A stretch of 64,000 bases of DNA from assembly GCA_943370285.1 (NCBI GenBank), contig CALRQJ020000005.1:124001-188000 (forward strand), given 5' to 3'. The position numbers and the translations under genes were made by a program. Every line of letters starts with the position of its first letter. Position 1 is the stretch's first letter. The notes below the pieces were generated by a model, which searched no databases, had not been told where the DNA came from, and saw only the letters and a program-made list of their open reading frames with translations. This DNA comes from CALRQJ02 sp943370285. GTDB taxonomy: Bacteria > Bacteroidota > Bacteroidia > Chitinophagales > Chitinophagaceae. Shown here in pieces: positions 55,466 to 64,000 of this stretch.

Positions 55466-58090
55466 ATGCATACAAAGGTGCTAAAAATATGTAGCTGCTT
55501 ACTTTTATTAAGTGTATCAATCATAAGCCAAGCTCAATTCTCCGATAATTTTACTGATGGTAATTTTACAACAGCACCGACTTGGCAAGGCAATACTGCC
55601 GATTTTAGCATTAACCCATCTTTTCAATTACAAAGTAATAATACCGTTGCCAATAGCAGTTTTTATTTGAGTACTGCTAACACTTTAGCTACAGCGGCAC
55701 AATGGGAGTTTTATCATCAAATTTCTTTTAATCCATCATCGGCCAATTATATTGATGTTTACTTAACGGCTTCTGCTGCCGATTTATCGCAAACAGCTAC
55801 CAGTGGTTATTTTGTAAGAATTGGTAACACTGATGATGAAATAAGCTTGTATCGAAAAGATGCGAATGGTACTAGCACTGAAATTATTGATGGTGCGAAT
55901 GGCATTTTAAATACAAGCAGTAATGTAATGAAGATTAAAGTATTGCGTACTGCAACCGGTCAATGGACATTGTTTAGAGATTTAAGCGGAACGGGTAACA
56001 CCTTTGTTACTGAAGGTGTAATTACGGATGCCACTTTTACTACCTCTTCCTTTTTTGGTGTTTTTATTAGACAGAGTACAGCTAGTTTTTTTCAACGCCA
56101 TTTTTTTGATGATATCGTTGTACAAGCTTATGTACCCGATATTACACCGCCAAGCATTCAATCTGTTACAGCAAATGCTGCAAATGCAATTGAAGTGCTT
56201 TTCAACGAACCTGTAGATGCTGCATCAGCACAAACCCTCACTAATTATGCTGTTAACAATAGTGTTGGCAACCCAACAAGTGCTATAAGAGATGCCGGAA
56301 ATCTTGCATTAGTACGTTTAACGTTTGCCACAAATTTTCCTAATGGTGTAAATTGTACTGTGACTGCTAATGGTGTACAAGACTTAGCAGGTAATGCCAT
56401 TGCAAATGGCACCGGAACATTTAGTTTTTATATTCCACAGCGGTATGATGTGGTGATAGATGAAATTTTGGCTGACCCAACACCGGTCATTGGTTTACCT
56501 AATGCAGAGTTTGTAGAAATTAAAAATACTAGCGGCAAAACCATTAATCTGCAAGGTTGGAGAATTAGTTCAGCCACAGCAACTAGTGCATTATTCCCAT
56601 CTTATATTTTACCGGCAGATAGTTTTTTAGTGATTACTTCTACTACCAATGCTGCTTTGTTTAATAGTTTCGGCAGAGTGATTGGTATTACAAGTTTTCC
56701 ATCGTTAGATAACACAGGAACAACCTTGTCATTAATTTCTAGAGAAGGATTAAATATACATGCTGTAACGTACAATGTAAGCTGGTATCAAAATGCGGTG
56801 AAGAGTGATGGGGGTTGGTCGTTAGAAATGATTGACACAAAAAATCCTTGTAATGGCAGTAGTAATTGGAGAGCAAGTACAGATACAAGAGGAGGAACAC
56901 CGGCTGCAAAAAATTCAATTGACGGAAATAATATTGATAACACCGCACCAGCATTGCTAAAAGCTGCAGCTATCAATGCCACAACGATTTCCTTAACTTT
57001 TGATGAGCCATTAGATAGCTTGAAAGCCGCTACCATCGGCAATTACAGCTTTAGCAACGGGTTGGCAGCACCTATTGCCGCAGTATGTATTGCACCAAGT
57101 TTTACTCGAGTAGATTTAACCATTGCAACAGCTTTGCAGCCAAATGTAATGTATACCGTTACCGTAGCGAATGTTACCGATTGCAAGGGCAATGTTATTG
57201 GCACAAACAACAACGCTAGATTTGGTCTAGCATCTGTAGCCGATAGTTTAGATGTAGTGATTAATGAAGTATTGTTCAATCCCGTTTCGAATAACGTAGA
57301 TTTTATTGAGATCTATAATCGGAGTACAAAAATAATTGACCTGAAAGATATTTTTATTGCCAATCGTTCTTCTACAACAAACGCATTGGGTTCTTTACGC
57401 CAATTAACAACAGAAAGTACTTTGCTATTTCCGGGAGTCTTTTATGTGATTAGTGAAAATGGTGCATTGATTAAGCAAAAGTATTTGGCAAAAAATCCGG
57501 CTAATTTTATTGATGTAAGTGGTATGCCATCTTACCCCGATGATAAAGGAACCGTTGTTGTACTTAACAATCTTGGGGCTATTGTTGATCAATTAGCTTA
57601 TGATGAAAAATGGCATTTTGAATTAATTGATAATGAGGAAGGCATTTCTTTAGAACGTATAGATTACAATAAACCTACACAAAACAAAGACAACTGGTAT
57701 TCCGCTGCAACATCGGTTGGCTATGCAACACCATCTTATCAAAACTCACAGTTTAGAGCAGCTATACAAGTACAGGGTGATGTGACTGTAACACCAAAAA
57801 CTTTTTCACCTGACAATGACGGTTTTGAAGATTTTACACTCATCAATTACAAAGTAACCGAGAATGGTTATGCTGCCAACATCACCATTTTTGATGCACA
57901 AGGCAGACCGGTAAAAGTGTTATTGAAAAATGGCTTGTTAGGATTGAGTGGTTCATTCCGTTGGGATGGATTGGATGACAAGTTTAAAAAAGTGCCTATA
58001 GGACCTTATGTTGTATTCACAGAAATATACAATCTGCAAGGCAAGAAAAAGCAATTTAAAAATACAGTGGTTGTTGCGGCAAGGTTTTAA
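55466..58090 (+). CDS. Secreted lamin-tail-domain surface protein
   Basis: 874 residues: signal peptide (about 1-24), an N-terminal concanavalin-like domain (about 25-225), SbsA-like Ig domain (about 230-325), lamin tail domain (about 330-470, DEILADPTP...NAEFVEIKNT), second Ig-like domain (about 490-590), second lamin tail domain (about 595-760, NEVLFNPVSNNVDFIEIYNRS) and a C-terminal FlgD-like/gliding-type Ig domain (about 775-874, FDAQGRPVKVL...FRWDG). Such proteins are typical of the Bacteroidetes surface. The C-terminus suggests a surface role, but the T9SS type is not clear. It is divergent from asd. Confidence 0.82.
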   Translation: MHTKVLKICSCLLLLSVSIISQAQFSDNFTDGNFTTAPTWQGNTADFSINPSFQLQSNNTVANSSFYLSTANTLATAAQWEFYHQISFNPSSANYIDVYLTASAADLSQTATSGYFVRIGNTDDEISLYRKDANGTSTEIIDGANGILNTSSNVMKIKVLRTATGQWTLFRDLSGTGNTFVTEGVITDATFTTSSFFGVFIRQSTASFFQRHFFDDIVVQAYVPDITPPSIQSVTANAANAIEVLFNEPVDAASAQTLTNYAVNNSVGNPTSAIRDAGNLALVRLTFATNFPNGVNCTVTANGVQDLAGNAIANGTGTFSFYIPQRYDVVIDEILADPTPVIGLPNAEFVEIKNTSGKTINLQGWRISSATATSALFPSYILPADSFLVITSTTNAALFNSFGRVIGITSFPSLDNTGTTLSLISREGLNIHAVTYNVSWYQNAVKSDGGWSLEMIDTKNPCNGSSNWRASTDTRGGTPAAKNSIDGNNIDNTAPALLKAAAINATTISLTFDEPLDSLKAATIGNYSFSNGLAAPIAAVCIAPSFTRVDLTIATALQPNVMYTVTVANVTDCKGNVIGTNNNARFGLASVADSLDVVINEVLFNPVSNNVDFIEIYNRSTKIIDLKDIFIANRSSTTNALGSLRQLTTESTLLFPGVFYVISENGALIKQKYLAKNPANFIDVSGMPSYPDDKGTVVVLNNLGAIVDQLAYDEKWHFELIDNEEGISLERIDYNKPTQNKDNWYSAATSVGYATPSYQNSQFRAAIQVQGDVTVTPKTFSPDNDGFEDFTLINYKVTENGYAANITIFDAQGRPVKVLLKNGLLGLSGSFRWDGLDDKFKKVPIGPYVVFTEIYNLQGKKKQFKNTVVVAARF

Positions 58091-58095
58091 ACTAA

Positions 58096-58440
58096 CTATC
58101 GCATAGGGCTGATAGTTGTAATGGTATCATTATCATAAATCGCCAAGTAATAATTTACAATATTGTATTGAAAAGACAATTGTTTATCCGTATTTGTCTT
58201 AATGGTTTTAATGCCCAAGACCGCAGCGTTTGTTCCTTTAAAATCTACCACTACTTCACTATTAGTATGGTCATGATAATCAATAGAATCTGCTTTTTGT
58301 TCTAATGCTTTATACTCCTTAGTTGTTTTAAGCTGATTCAATACTGTTTTATGCTGTTGATGACGATAACTAAAATATACGGCCGATACAGCAGTGGCTG
58401 TAAACAGAAAAACAAGTACAACAGATAATACCTTTTTCAT
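58096..58440 (-). CDS. Hypothetical membrane-anchored protein
   Basis: 114 residues: an N-terminal hydrophobic helix (about 5-25, probably an uncleaved anchor) and a small soluble domain (DYHDHTNSEVVVDFKGTNAAVLG) without recognised motifs. Convergent with the lamin-tail gene (5 bp apart). Confidence 0.6.
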   Translation of the reverse strand: MKKVLSVVLVFLFTATAVSAVYFSYRHQQHKTVLNQLKTTKEYKALEQKADSIDYHDHTNSEVVVDFKGTNAAVLGIKTIKTNTDKQLSFQYNIVNYYLAIYDNDTITTISPMR

Positions 58441-58471
58441 GTAGTTGCGTTTTGGTTAATAATGAAAAGGG

Positions 58472-58505
58472 AAGAACCCTACGCTGAGAACAGTACAGGG
58501 TTCTT
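58472..58505 (-). terminator. Hairpin, possible terminator of the lipocalin-like gene
   Basis: Perfect 9-bp inverted repeat AAGAACCCT/AGGGTTCTT with a 16-base loop, followed on the minus strand by a weak T-rich tail (CCCTTTTC). It lies between the stop at 58543 and the start at 58440. Confidence 0.45.
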
Positions 58506-58542
58506 ATATTCCCAACTTCAACCTAGGTTGCTGTGCTACGGC

Positions 58543-58974
58543 CTATGGCCTAATAAACAGCGTAGTATCTTTTCGTTCTCCGTTAATTAAAATCATTCTT
58601 GCAGCAGAAAGTTCTACTATAGCATCAGTTCTTTTATTGCCATTAGCTCTTTCTATGAGCAACATTTTACCATTATTGCCAATGCTCCACTTTCCTTTTT
58701 GTACGCCTTGAGGTGTAGTTACTTCGTACGTATTATCTGCTTTGTATTCATATACTAAACTACTTATCATCAAACCTAAAGCTGCTCTTTGTTCTTCTAT
58801 TTCTTCCTCCTTACCAGGATTGGTTTCTTTCATCTTATTAATAGTTGCATCAACCGCTTTTGGTAAGGATGCTGCATCTACTTTCCATTTACCAATGATA
58901 TCTTTTTCGGGTTCACCAATAAAAGAGGTACAACAAATAAATACGATAGCAGAAAGGGTAATTATTTTTTTCAT
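58543..58974 (-). CDS. Lipocalin-like secreted protein
   Basis: 143 residues with a signal peptide (about 1-18) and EKDIIGKWKVDAASL...ADNTYEVTTPQGVQKGKWSIG, the GxW plus following beta-strands of lipocalin-like DUF4488/DUF4923-type proteins. Contains a KETNPGKEEEIEEQRAALG helical insertion. Ligand unknown. Located downstream of the PspC gene on the same strand, but after a hairpin. Confidence 0.7.
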   Translation of the reverse strand: MKKIITLSAIVFICCTSFIGEPEKDIIGKWKVDAASLPKAVDATINKMKETNPGKEEEIEEQRAALGLMISSLVYEYKADNTYEVTTPQGVQKGKWSIGNNGKMLLIERANGNKRTDAIVELSAARMILINGERKDTTLFIRP

Positions 58975-58987
58975 GTGTAATGATTTT

Positions 58988-59020
58988 AAATACCTGACAG
59001 CTTTTCACTGTCAGGTATTT
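58988..59020 (-). terminator. Strong hairpin after the PspC gene
   Basis: Perfect 13-bp stem AAATACCTGACAG/CTGTCAGGTATTT with a 7-base loop, 24 bp after the PspC stop. The T run on the minus strand is short, so it may be a weak terminator or an RNA stabiliser. Confidence 0.6.
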
Positions 59021-59043
59021 TGATAGTTAAGGTTGATGAAATT

Positions 59044-61206
59044 TTATCGGCCAAATGTAGATTGCATCATATAGCTTTTATCTAACCAAGCATCAACTGC
59101 ATTAATAGCGGCTACAGTTTTAGCAGTATCTGCTACAGGTGCTTTTGGTTTTTTAGGAGCCTTTGGCGGCTGATTGTCTTCATAACGATACAGCTTTTTA
59201 CCGGGTGTTGAATCGGTAGGCGTCGTTGTTTTCGGGCTATCGTCCCAGTCTTCTGTATTTCCTTCTTCGGGTTTATCGCTACGTTTCAATTTTTCATCAG
59301 TCATAATATATTCACGGCCAATGGTAAATTCAAAGTCATTATCCCAATCCCAATCTGTTCTAACATTCATACCACGTCTACGTTCTACATTGATGGTAAA
59401 CCAATCGTAATCATCCAAACTTCTATCTAATTTTATTTTCTTTCCTTCGGGCACTTTAACAATAACCAATACTTGTTGATTTCTAAATTTATCATTGTTA
59501 GAAATAGTGAAGCCAGCAGGTAGATATAAAATTGAATCGTTCTGTGTAATATCGAATTGTATTTTCTCGGCTTTTTCTGTTGCACTTACATTGGTATTTG
59601 CTCTAGAGAATTTTACGATACTTACATGGTAATTATTATCATCACTCTTCAATACCTTAACCCTTACTGTATTCAACAACATACTGTCTTCTTTTGCAGA
59701 TAATAATGGAAAATCACCATCCGCCCATTCGTAATTATAGTATTTGCCTTCAACGTCTTTTGTTTTCACGATTAATTTTCCGGTAGATGGTTGTTTGATA
59801 TCTATCACTTCACTTACGTTATCTACTGAACGGAATTCACGGGCAATAGAACCACCAAAAGAAATAGCACAAATAATACCAATTACCCATAAACCACTAA
59901 AAATATAACCCAAATACCTGTTGGTGCTTTTCACTCTCATAATACGACGTACCAACCAAGTAATCAATGCTACAACAGGTACACCTAAGAACAAGATTAA
60001 TGATGACCAAAGTAGGAAGTTTTGCGTAGCACCACCAATCAAAAAGTTTTTCAACGGAAATACTACTACGCCGCTAAACATGATGGCTGCAAAAGAAACC
60101 ACTAATGCAAATGCAATAATACCGGCAACGAATAAGAAAAACGCTTTAAATAAAATTCCAATTACATAACCTAACCCACGACCTGCTTTTTTAGCTACAG
60201 GACCAGCTTCAGCTGCGAAATTTTGGCTTTTATCTTTTACCGTTTGGCCAAACTCATTACCCCATTCTTGTGTTTTGGTTTTAATGTCTTCGCCCATTTT
60301 TTCTACTCTGCCTTTAAGGCCACTCATTTCTTCTTGCACTGTATTTTTAATAGAGTTGAGGTCAACTTTTTCGCCACGCATTTCTAATTTTTCCGTAGCA
60401 GTATTGGCTTCTGGTATTACAATCCACAACACTAAATACACAATAAATAAAGTGCCACCAAATGAACCAAATACAATATCCGGGAATGGATCATAATGCC
60501 AGAAAATATTTCTGAAAACAGAATTAATAATTCCAACCACTAAAGGCAGTGCAAAAATTAATCGGGGTACCCAAACTTGAATATTAAAATAATTAGCCAA
60601 GCCACTAGCTACACCGCCAACCACTCTTTCATCGGGGTTACGGTACATGCGGCGACGCAATTTTGATTCTAAAGATTTTGATGGTAGAATAATCCACATC
60701 AAAATGTACAATAAGAATCCTGCACCAAATCCACCAAAAGTGATTACTGCAAATAAAATTCTAACTACTGTTGGGTCTATGCGTAAATAGTTAGCTACAC
60801 CACTACACACACCGCCAATAAATTTATCATTTTCGTTACGGTATAATCTGCCTTTTGGCTCGTAGCCTGCAGATGAATTGGTAGAAGTATAAGTGCTACT
60901 ACTTTGCTGTCCTCCACCTAACTGACTTTGAACTTTTGTTTCATCGTCTTCAAAATCTTCGGGGCGGCCCATACCTGCAATAACGGTATTTACATCAGCT
61001 TCGGTAATGCAAGTGCTTCCCTTCTTCAAAGTCTCATTAAATAACTCAGCAATACGACTTTCTATATCGTTGATGATTTCATCTCTGCCTTCTTCATTAG
61101 CAAAGAAACGGCGAAGACTTTCTACATACTGTTTAAGTATGTCATAAGCAGCTTCCTCAATGGGAAGAACCCTGCCTTGAAAGTTTATATTAATTACTTT
61201 TTTCAT
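59044..61206 (-). CDS. PspC domain membrane protein (two PspC domains)
   Basis: 720 residues. N-terminal helical domain (1 to about 100), two PspC domains (about 113-170, KFIGGVCSGVANYLRIDPTVVR; and 183-265, RVVGGVASGLANYFN), several further membrane helices (about 360-455) and a long extracytoplasmic domain (about 470-720) ending in a Pro/Lys-rich tail. PspC proteins act in envelope stress sensing. It is the second gene of an operon with a PadR regulator 13 bp upstream, a common pairing in Bacteroidetes. Confidence 0.88.
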   Translation of the reverse strand: MKKVININFQGRVLPIEEAAYDILKQYVESLRRFFANEEGRDEIINDIESRIAELFNETLKKGSTCITEADVNTVIAGMGRPEDFEDDETKVQSQLGGGQQSSSTYTSTNSSAGYEPKGRLYRNENDKFIGGVCSGVANYLRIDPTVVRILFAVITFGGFGAGFLLYILMWIILPSKSLESKLRRRMYRNPDERVVGGVASGLANYFNIQVWVPRLIFALPLVVGIINSVFRNIFWHYDPFPDIVFGSFGGTLFIVYLVLWIVIPEANTATEKLEMRGEKVDLNSIKNTVQEEMSGLKGRVEKMGEDIKTKTQEWGNEFGQTVKDKSQNFAAEAGPVAKKAGRGLGYVIGILFKAFFLFVAGIIAFALVVSFAAIMFSGVVVFPLKNFLIGGATQNFLLWSSLILFLGVPVVALITWLVRRIMRVKSTNRYLGYIFSGLWVIGIICAISFGGSIAREFRSVDNVSEVIDIKQPSTGKLIVKTKDVEGKYYNYEWADGDFPLLSAKEDSMLLNTVRVKVLKSDDNNYHVSIVKFSRANTNVSATEKAEKIQFDITQNDSILYLPAGFTISNNDKFRNQQVLVIVKVPEGKKIKLDRSLDDYDWFTINVERRRGMNVRTDWDWDNDFEFTIGREYIMTDEKLKRSDKPEEGNTEDWDDSPKTTTPTDSTPGKKLYRYEDNQPPKAPKKPKAPVADTAKTVAAINAVDAWLDKSYMMQSTFGR

Positions 61207-61219
61207 GATCGGTTGTAGT

Positions 61220-61588
61220 TTATTGGTTTGAGTTGGGGTTGTCTTGCACTACTGTTTCGGAAGCCGGTTGTGTCAATGCATTAACGGCATTGGCCAATTC
61301 GTTCCAGGTTTGTTCTAATTCTTTGTAGAACTCCTGCCCTTTATCAGTCATGCTAAAATATTTTCTGGGCGGACCACTATTACTTTCTACCCAACGGTAG
61401 GTGAGTAAACTGGCATTTTTTAATCGGGTTAACAGCGGGTACAATGTACCTTCCAGAATATTGAGGTTGGCGGCTTTCATCTTATCTACAATATCACTCG
61501 GGTAAACTTCACCCTGTTGAATAATAGATAGGATACAAAACTCCAGCACTCCTTTCCGCATCTGGCTCTGTGTATTTTGTATATCCAT
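61220..61588 (-). CDS. PadR family transcriptional regulator
   Basis: 122 residues. QMRKGVLEFCILSIIQQGEVYPSDIVDKMKA and LNILEGTLYPLLTRLKNASLLTYRW are the PadR winged helix, with a short C-terminal helix for dimerisation. It likely represses its own operon with the PspC gene. A direct repeat (GTTGATACTGCC / GTCAATACCGCC) lies 24-56 bp upstream. Confidence 0.92.
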   Translation of the reverse strand: MDIQNTQSQMRKGVLEFCILSIIQQGEVYPSDIVDKMKAANLNILEGTLYPLLTRLKNASLLTYRWVESNSGPPRKYFSMTDKGQEFYKELEQTWNELANAVNALTQPASETVVQDNPNSNQ

Positions 61589-61611
61589 AATCGGGAGTTT
61601 TAAAGTGGTTT

Positions 61612-61644
61612 GTTGATACTGCCATGTACATTGTCAATACCGCC
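61612..61644 (-). promoter_or_regulatory. Direct repeats upstream of padR
   Basis: GTTGATACTGCC (61612-61623) and GTCAATACCGCC (61633-61644), 9 of 12 identical and 21 bp apart, two helical turns. Possible regulator site of the padR-pspC operon. Confidence 0.3.
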
Positions 61645-61674
61645 AAACCTTGTTATAAATGTTTTTTATGTTTA

Positions 61675-62103
61675 TTACAGTGTAACAACCAAAGGCAGGG
61701 TTTTAATAATTTTTGCCCTGTCGGCAGCTTTACATTGTATGGTTCGTTTTGCTAATCCTTTTTGTTGTTTTAATATCAATATACGCTCTGTGGAGGTGAT
61801 GATACTAAATCTTGCTACTGCTTTGTTGGTATTTGATATTAATACCAATTGTTGCTTAGCACTCAACTTCCATGTACCTGTTGTAGCCTGGGCAACAAAG
61901 GGTGAAGAACTTGACCAAGTACCATCTGCTTGAAAACTGATGATTGTGCCTTTTGGTAAATTGGTATGCTGGTTTACTACCCCGCTCATAACTTCCTGTT
62001 CAACCTGCCAAGTACTGTTAGACAAAATTTCATTGGCCTGTTGTGCAAATGTTGATATGCTAACTAGCAATAAAATAATCAGTATCGTTTGAACGCTTTT
62101 CAT
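61675..62103 (-). CDS. Secreted lipocalin-like protein
   Basis: 142 residues from the ATG at 62103 with a signal peptide (about 1-20, ending FAQQ). ILSNSTWQVEQEVMSG and TIISFQADGTWSSSSPFVAQATTGTWKLS are the typical first strands of lipocalin-like domains. Ligand unknown. Its promoter carries a perfect 8-bp inverted repeat over the -33 element. On the same strand as padR, 86 bp upstream of it. Confidence 0.7.
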   Translation of the reverse strand: MKSVQTILIILLLVSISTFAQQANEILSNSTWQVEQEVMSGVVNQHTNLPKGTIISFQADGTWSSSSPFVAQATTGTWKLSAKQQLVLISNTNKAVARFSIITSTERILILKQQKGLAKRTIQCKAADRAKIIKTLPLVVTL

Positions 62104-62124
62104 CGTCTTTTTCCTTTGACAACA

Positions 62125-62165
62125 CAAAGATGGGACTTTATTTGGTACTATGCAACACATAGTAC
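62125..62165 (-). promoter_or_regulatory. Promoter and 21-bp operator-like dyad of the secreted protein gene
   Basis: On the minus strand TTG (62155-62153), a 20-bp spacer, CATCTTTG (62132-62125; seven of eight to TAnnTTTG). The -33 lies in the loop of a perfect dyad, GTACTATG-N5-CATAGTAC (62145-62165), so a bound dimer would block the promoter. Confidence 0.55.
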
Positions 62166-62416
62166 AGGTTTTTTTTTAGTAGCAGGTTAGCAACAATAAT
62201 GTAGCATACCACAGAATGCAGTATTTACGGTACTTTCAGCCAAAAAAGTCTAAAAGAATAATTTTAAGGGCTTACATAAACGGCAAAATAAGGGGATGAA
62301 AAACAGTGAAATTCCGCTACTAAACCGCTAAAAACATAGTTTCAACAGAAAAAAATGCGGCATAGCTGCTGATGAGGAATAAAGTTCAGATATTTAATGA
62401 CTCTTAACCAGAATCA
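62166..62416. other. Intergenic region without recognised content
   Basis: About 250 bp between the dyad upstream of the small secreted gene and the acyltransferase start. A/T-rich, with poly-A and poly-T runs; no ORF, repeat copy, hairpin with T tract or clear promoter recognised. Confidence 0.5.
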
Positions 62417-63439
62417 TTGCGGCAACACAACAATAACTTTCATTTATTGCGTCATTTGGGAGCATTTCTAGTGCTGTATGCCCATGCCATTACAGCATAT
62501 GGTGAGGAAGAATGGTTAGCACATCAGTTTAAACCAAGATTAGAATTGAGTAGTTTGGGGGTAGAAATCTTCTTCATCATCAGCGGATATCTAGTGACCA
62601 AAAGTTTATTGATTACACCCAACAGAAAGTTATTTGCCCTAAAAAGATGGTTGCGACTTTGGTCTGCATTATTTGTAACTACTTGTGTATTATGTTTCTT
62701 AATTGGGCCGTTGCTTACGACTTTATCCTTACCACAATATTTTACCAATACCGATACTTGGTTATTCTTCATTCGTAATAGTTTGTTTTGGCCGGTTTTT
62801 CATTTGCCTGGAGTTTTGGGTGGCACTGCCTTAAACAGCACTTTTTGGACTTTACTTTTTGAAGCCTTGTGTTATGGCATCTTATTTATTTTAGGAAAGC
62901 ATTTTATTCAACGTTATACTAAACTACTCATTGGTTGTTGGCTGTTGTTGTTGGTCTATAAATATGCAATACCGGTTAAACTAATATGGCCAAATGCCAT
63001 TGCTGCCTACGAGTATGGTGTAAGTAGTATGCTATTTTTTTTCTTTACGGCAGCTTGTTGGTATCTATACTCAGCCAATAAAAAAATACCATCAAACATA
63101 ATTAGCTGGGTAGCATTTATTGTTTTTGTTGTGTACACCACAATTCCTGCTATTCCTACTTATTTTGATATAATGAGAGACATGGCACTGGTACTTTTGG
63201 TAACAGAATGGGGCCGCAGCAAAGCCATTTTAACCTGGCCATCTTGGGATATTTCTTACGGCACTTATTTACTAGGCTTTAGTGTAGAGTTATTGTTAGT
63301 ACATAGCTGTAAAGCCATTTTACCAACAGCTACAGCAGTATTTATTGCTACACTAGTAGTTACCATACCACTTGCATTTTGTATGTGGTATTGGATAGAA
63401 AAACCGGCATTACAATTCAAAGAAAACAGACTACATTAA
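62417..63439 (+). CDS. Acyltransferase-3 family membrane protein
   Basis: 340 residues, about ten membrane helices. The family core is clear: FHLLRHLGAFLVLYAHAI with the catalytic His, and VEIFFIISGYLVTKSLL. Such proteins O-acetylate polysaccharide or peptidoglycan. The start is TTG at 62417: an in-frame stop lies at 62405-62407 and no ATG follows for a long way, while the family's first segment begins right here. Ends 9 bp past the aminotransferase stop, so the 3' ends overlap. Confidence 0.85.
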   Translation: MRQHNNNFHLLRHLGAFLVLYAHAITAYGEEEWLAHQFKPRLELSSLGVEIFFIISGYLVTKSLLITPNRKLFALKRWLRLWSALFVTTCVLCFLIGPLLTTLSLPQYFTNTDTWLFFIRNSLFWPVFHLPGVLGGTALNSTFWTLLFEALCYGILFILGKHFIQRYTKLLIGCWLLLLVYKYAIPVKLIWPNAIAAYEYGVSSMLFFFFTAACWYLYSANKKIPSNIISWVAFIVFVVYTTIPAIPTYFDIMRDMALVLLVTEWGRSKAILTWPSWDISYGTYLLGFSVELLLVHSCKAILPTATAVFIATLVVTIPLAFCMWYWIEKPALQFKENRLH

Positions 63440-64000
63440 TCTTAGCTTTTCTACAGCCCTTTCTAATGTTGCTTCTTTTTTAGCAAAACAGAAACGAATA
63501 ACACTATTATCTTCTCCATGTTTATAGAATGAAGAAACAGGGATAGTGGCTACGCCGAAGTTTTTGGTTAGATGAATGGCAAAATCTTTATCTGCCATAT
63601 TGCTGATGTTTTGATATCGATAACACTCAAAATAACTACCGTGAGATGGAATACATTCAAAAGCTGTATCCTTCATCAACTGTCTAAAATAATCTCGTTT
63701 CTGTTGTATGAATTTGCCTAACGACAAATAGGCATCGGCATGTGTAAGGTATTCGGCTAATGCCACTTGTTTTGGGGTATCGCAAGTAAAGCAGTTGAAT
63801 TGATGTACTTTTCTGAATTCCTTCATTAAATCCGGCGCAGCCATACAATAGCCTAATTTCCAACCGGTGCAGTGATAGGTTTTACCAAAAGAAAAACAGA
63901 CAAAACTGCGTTCCATTAATTCGGGATATCGCAAAATGCTTTGGTGGGGAATATCATCAAAAATCAAATGCTCATATACTTCATCACTTAAAATAAGAAT
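63431..64000 (-). CDS. Pyridoxal-phosphate aminotransferase, class I/II (methionine aminotransferase type), 3' part
   Basis: The C-terminal 189 or so residues of a fold-type I aminotransferase. The frame continues past the right edge of the window (codons 64000 to 63968 read ILILSDEVYEHLIFDD-like), so the gene is partial. SFGKTYHCTGWKLGY supplies the PLP-binding Lys, and the C-terminal VIRFCFAKKEATL has the substrate-carboxylate Arg. It resembles the YbdL/kynurenine-type aminotransferases that use methionine. Confidence 0.9.
   Translation of the reverse strand: MLILSDEVYEHLIFDDIPHQSILRYPELMERSFVCFSFGKTYHCTGWKLGYCMAAPDLMKEFRKVHQFNCFTCDTPKQVALAEYLTHADAYLSLGKFIQQKRDYFRQLMKDTAFECIPSHGSYFECYRYQNISNMADKDFAIHLTKNFGVATIPVSSFYKHGEDNSVIRFCFAKKEATLERAVEKLRLM

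Overview
The window reads as a single contig of a low-GC Bacteroidetes chromosome, most likely Chitinophagia/Sphingobacteriia. Supporting signs are a type IX secretion sorting tail, membrane-anchored AraC and LytS/LytTR regulators, the ftsX-DUF3098-uppP cluster, UMF1 and DUF5690 membrane proteins, four-helix-bundle and GIY-YIG accessory genes, weak Shine-Dalgarno sites, and -7 elements of the form TAnnTTTG. It holds about 60 protein genes (one runs off the right edge), one tRNA-Phe, and no rRNA, CRISPR array, IS element or prophage that I can see.

Left part (1-20 kb). A DUF5690 transporter-like gene and a giant secreted beta-propeller protein come first. A phenylacetate (paa) catabolic regulon follows in three blocks on the minus strand: paaG-paaI-paaY; paaA-paaB-[broken four-helix-bundle gene]-paaC-paaD; and tetR-paaE. 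The blocks are separated by a LytS/LytTR two-component pair, a T9SS-exported fibronectin protein, an SGNH hydrolase, a CPBP protease and a MurC-like ligase. Two nearly identical dyads (CTAAC-N4-GTTAG) sit in the paaA and tetR promoters and tie the blocks to the TetR regulator. paaK, paaZ, paaF/H and the thiolase are not here.

Middle part (20-46 kb). This stretch is mostly housekeeping and redox genes: a PfkB kinase, katG, tRNA-Phe beside a truncated GIY-YIG gene, asnS, GNAT, a DsbA-like protein, an ECF sigma with a membrane partner, uvrB, a deoxyhypusine-synthase-like protein, an ETHE1-like MBL/rhodanese protein next to an ArsR regulator, tsaB, ridA, galM-galK, the fused acyl-CoA mutase icmF, an MBL hydrolase overlapping an MFS gene, and ftsX-DUF3098-uppP.

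Right part (46-64 kb). Here are leuS with a long structured leader, a membrane AraC regulator, small envelope proteins, gmk, asd, a large lamin-tail surface protein, a PadR-PspC operon, an acyltransferase and the end of an aminotransferase gene.

The most interesting signal is upstream of asd. A 15-codon leader ORF rich in Thr, Ile and Lys ends inside one arm of an antiterminator that is mutually exclusive with an intrinsic terminator. That is a classical ribosome-dependent attenuator for the aspartate-family pathway. Other points worth a second look are the paa operators, a dispersed element lying directly after stop codons, a 21-bp dyad over the promoter of a small secreted protein near padR, and a homopolymer frameshift inside the paa operon.
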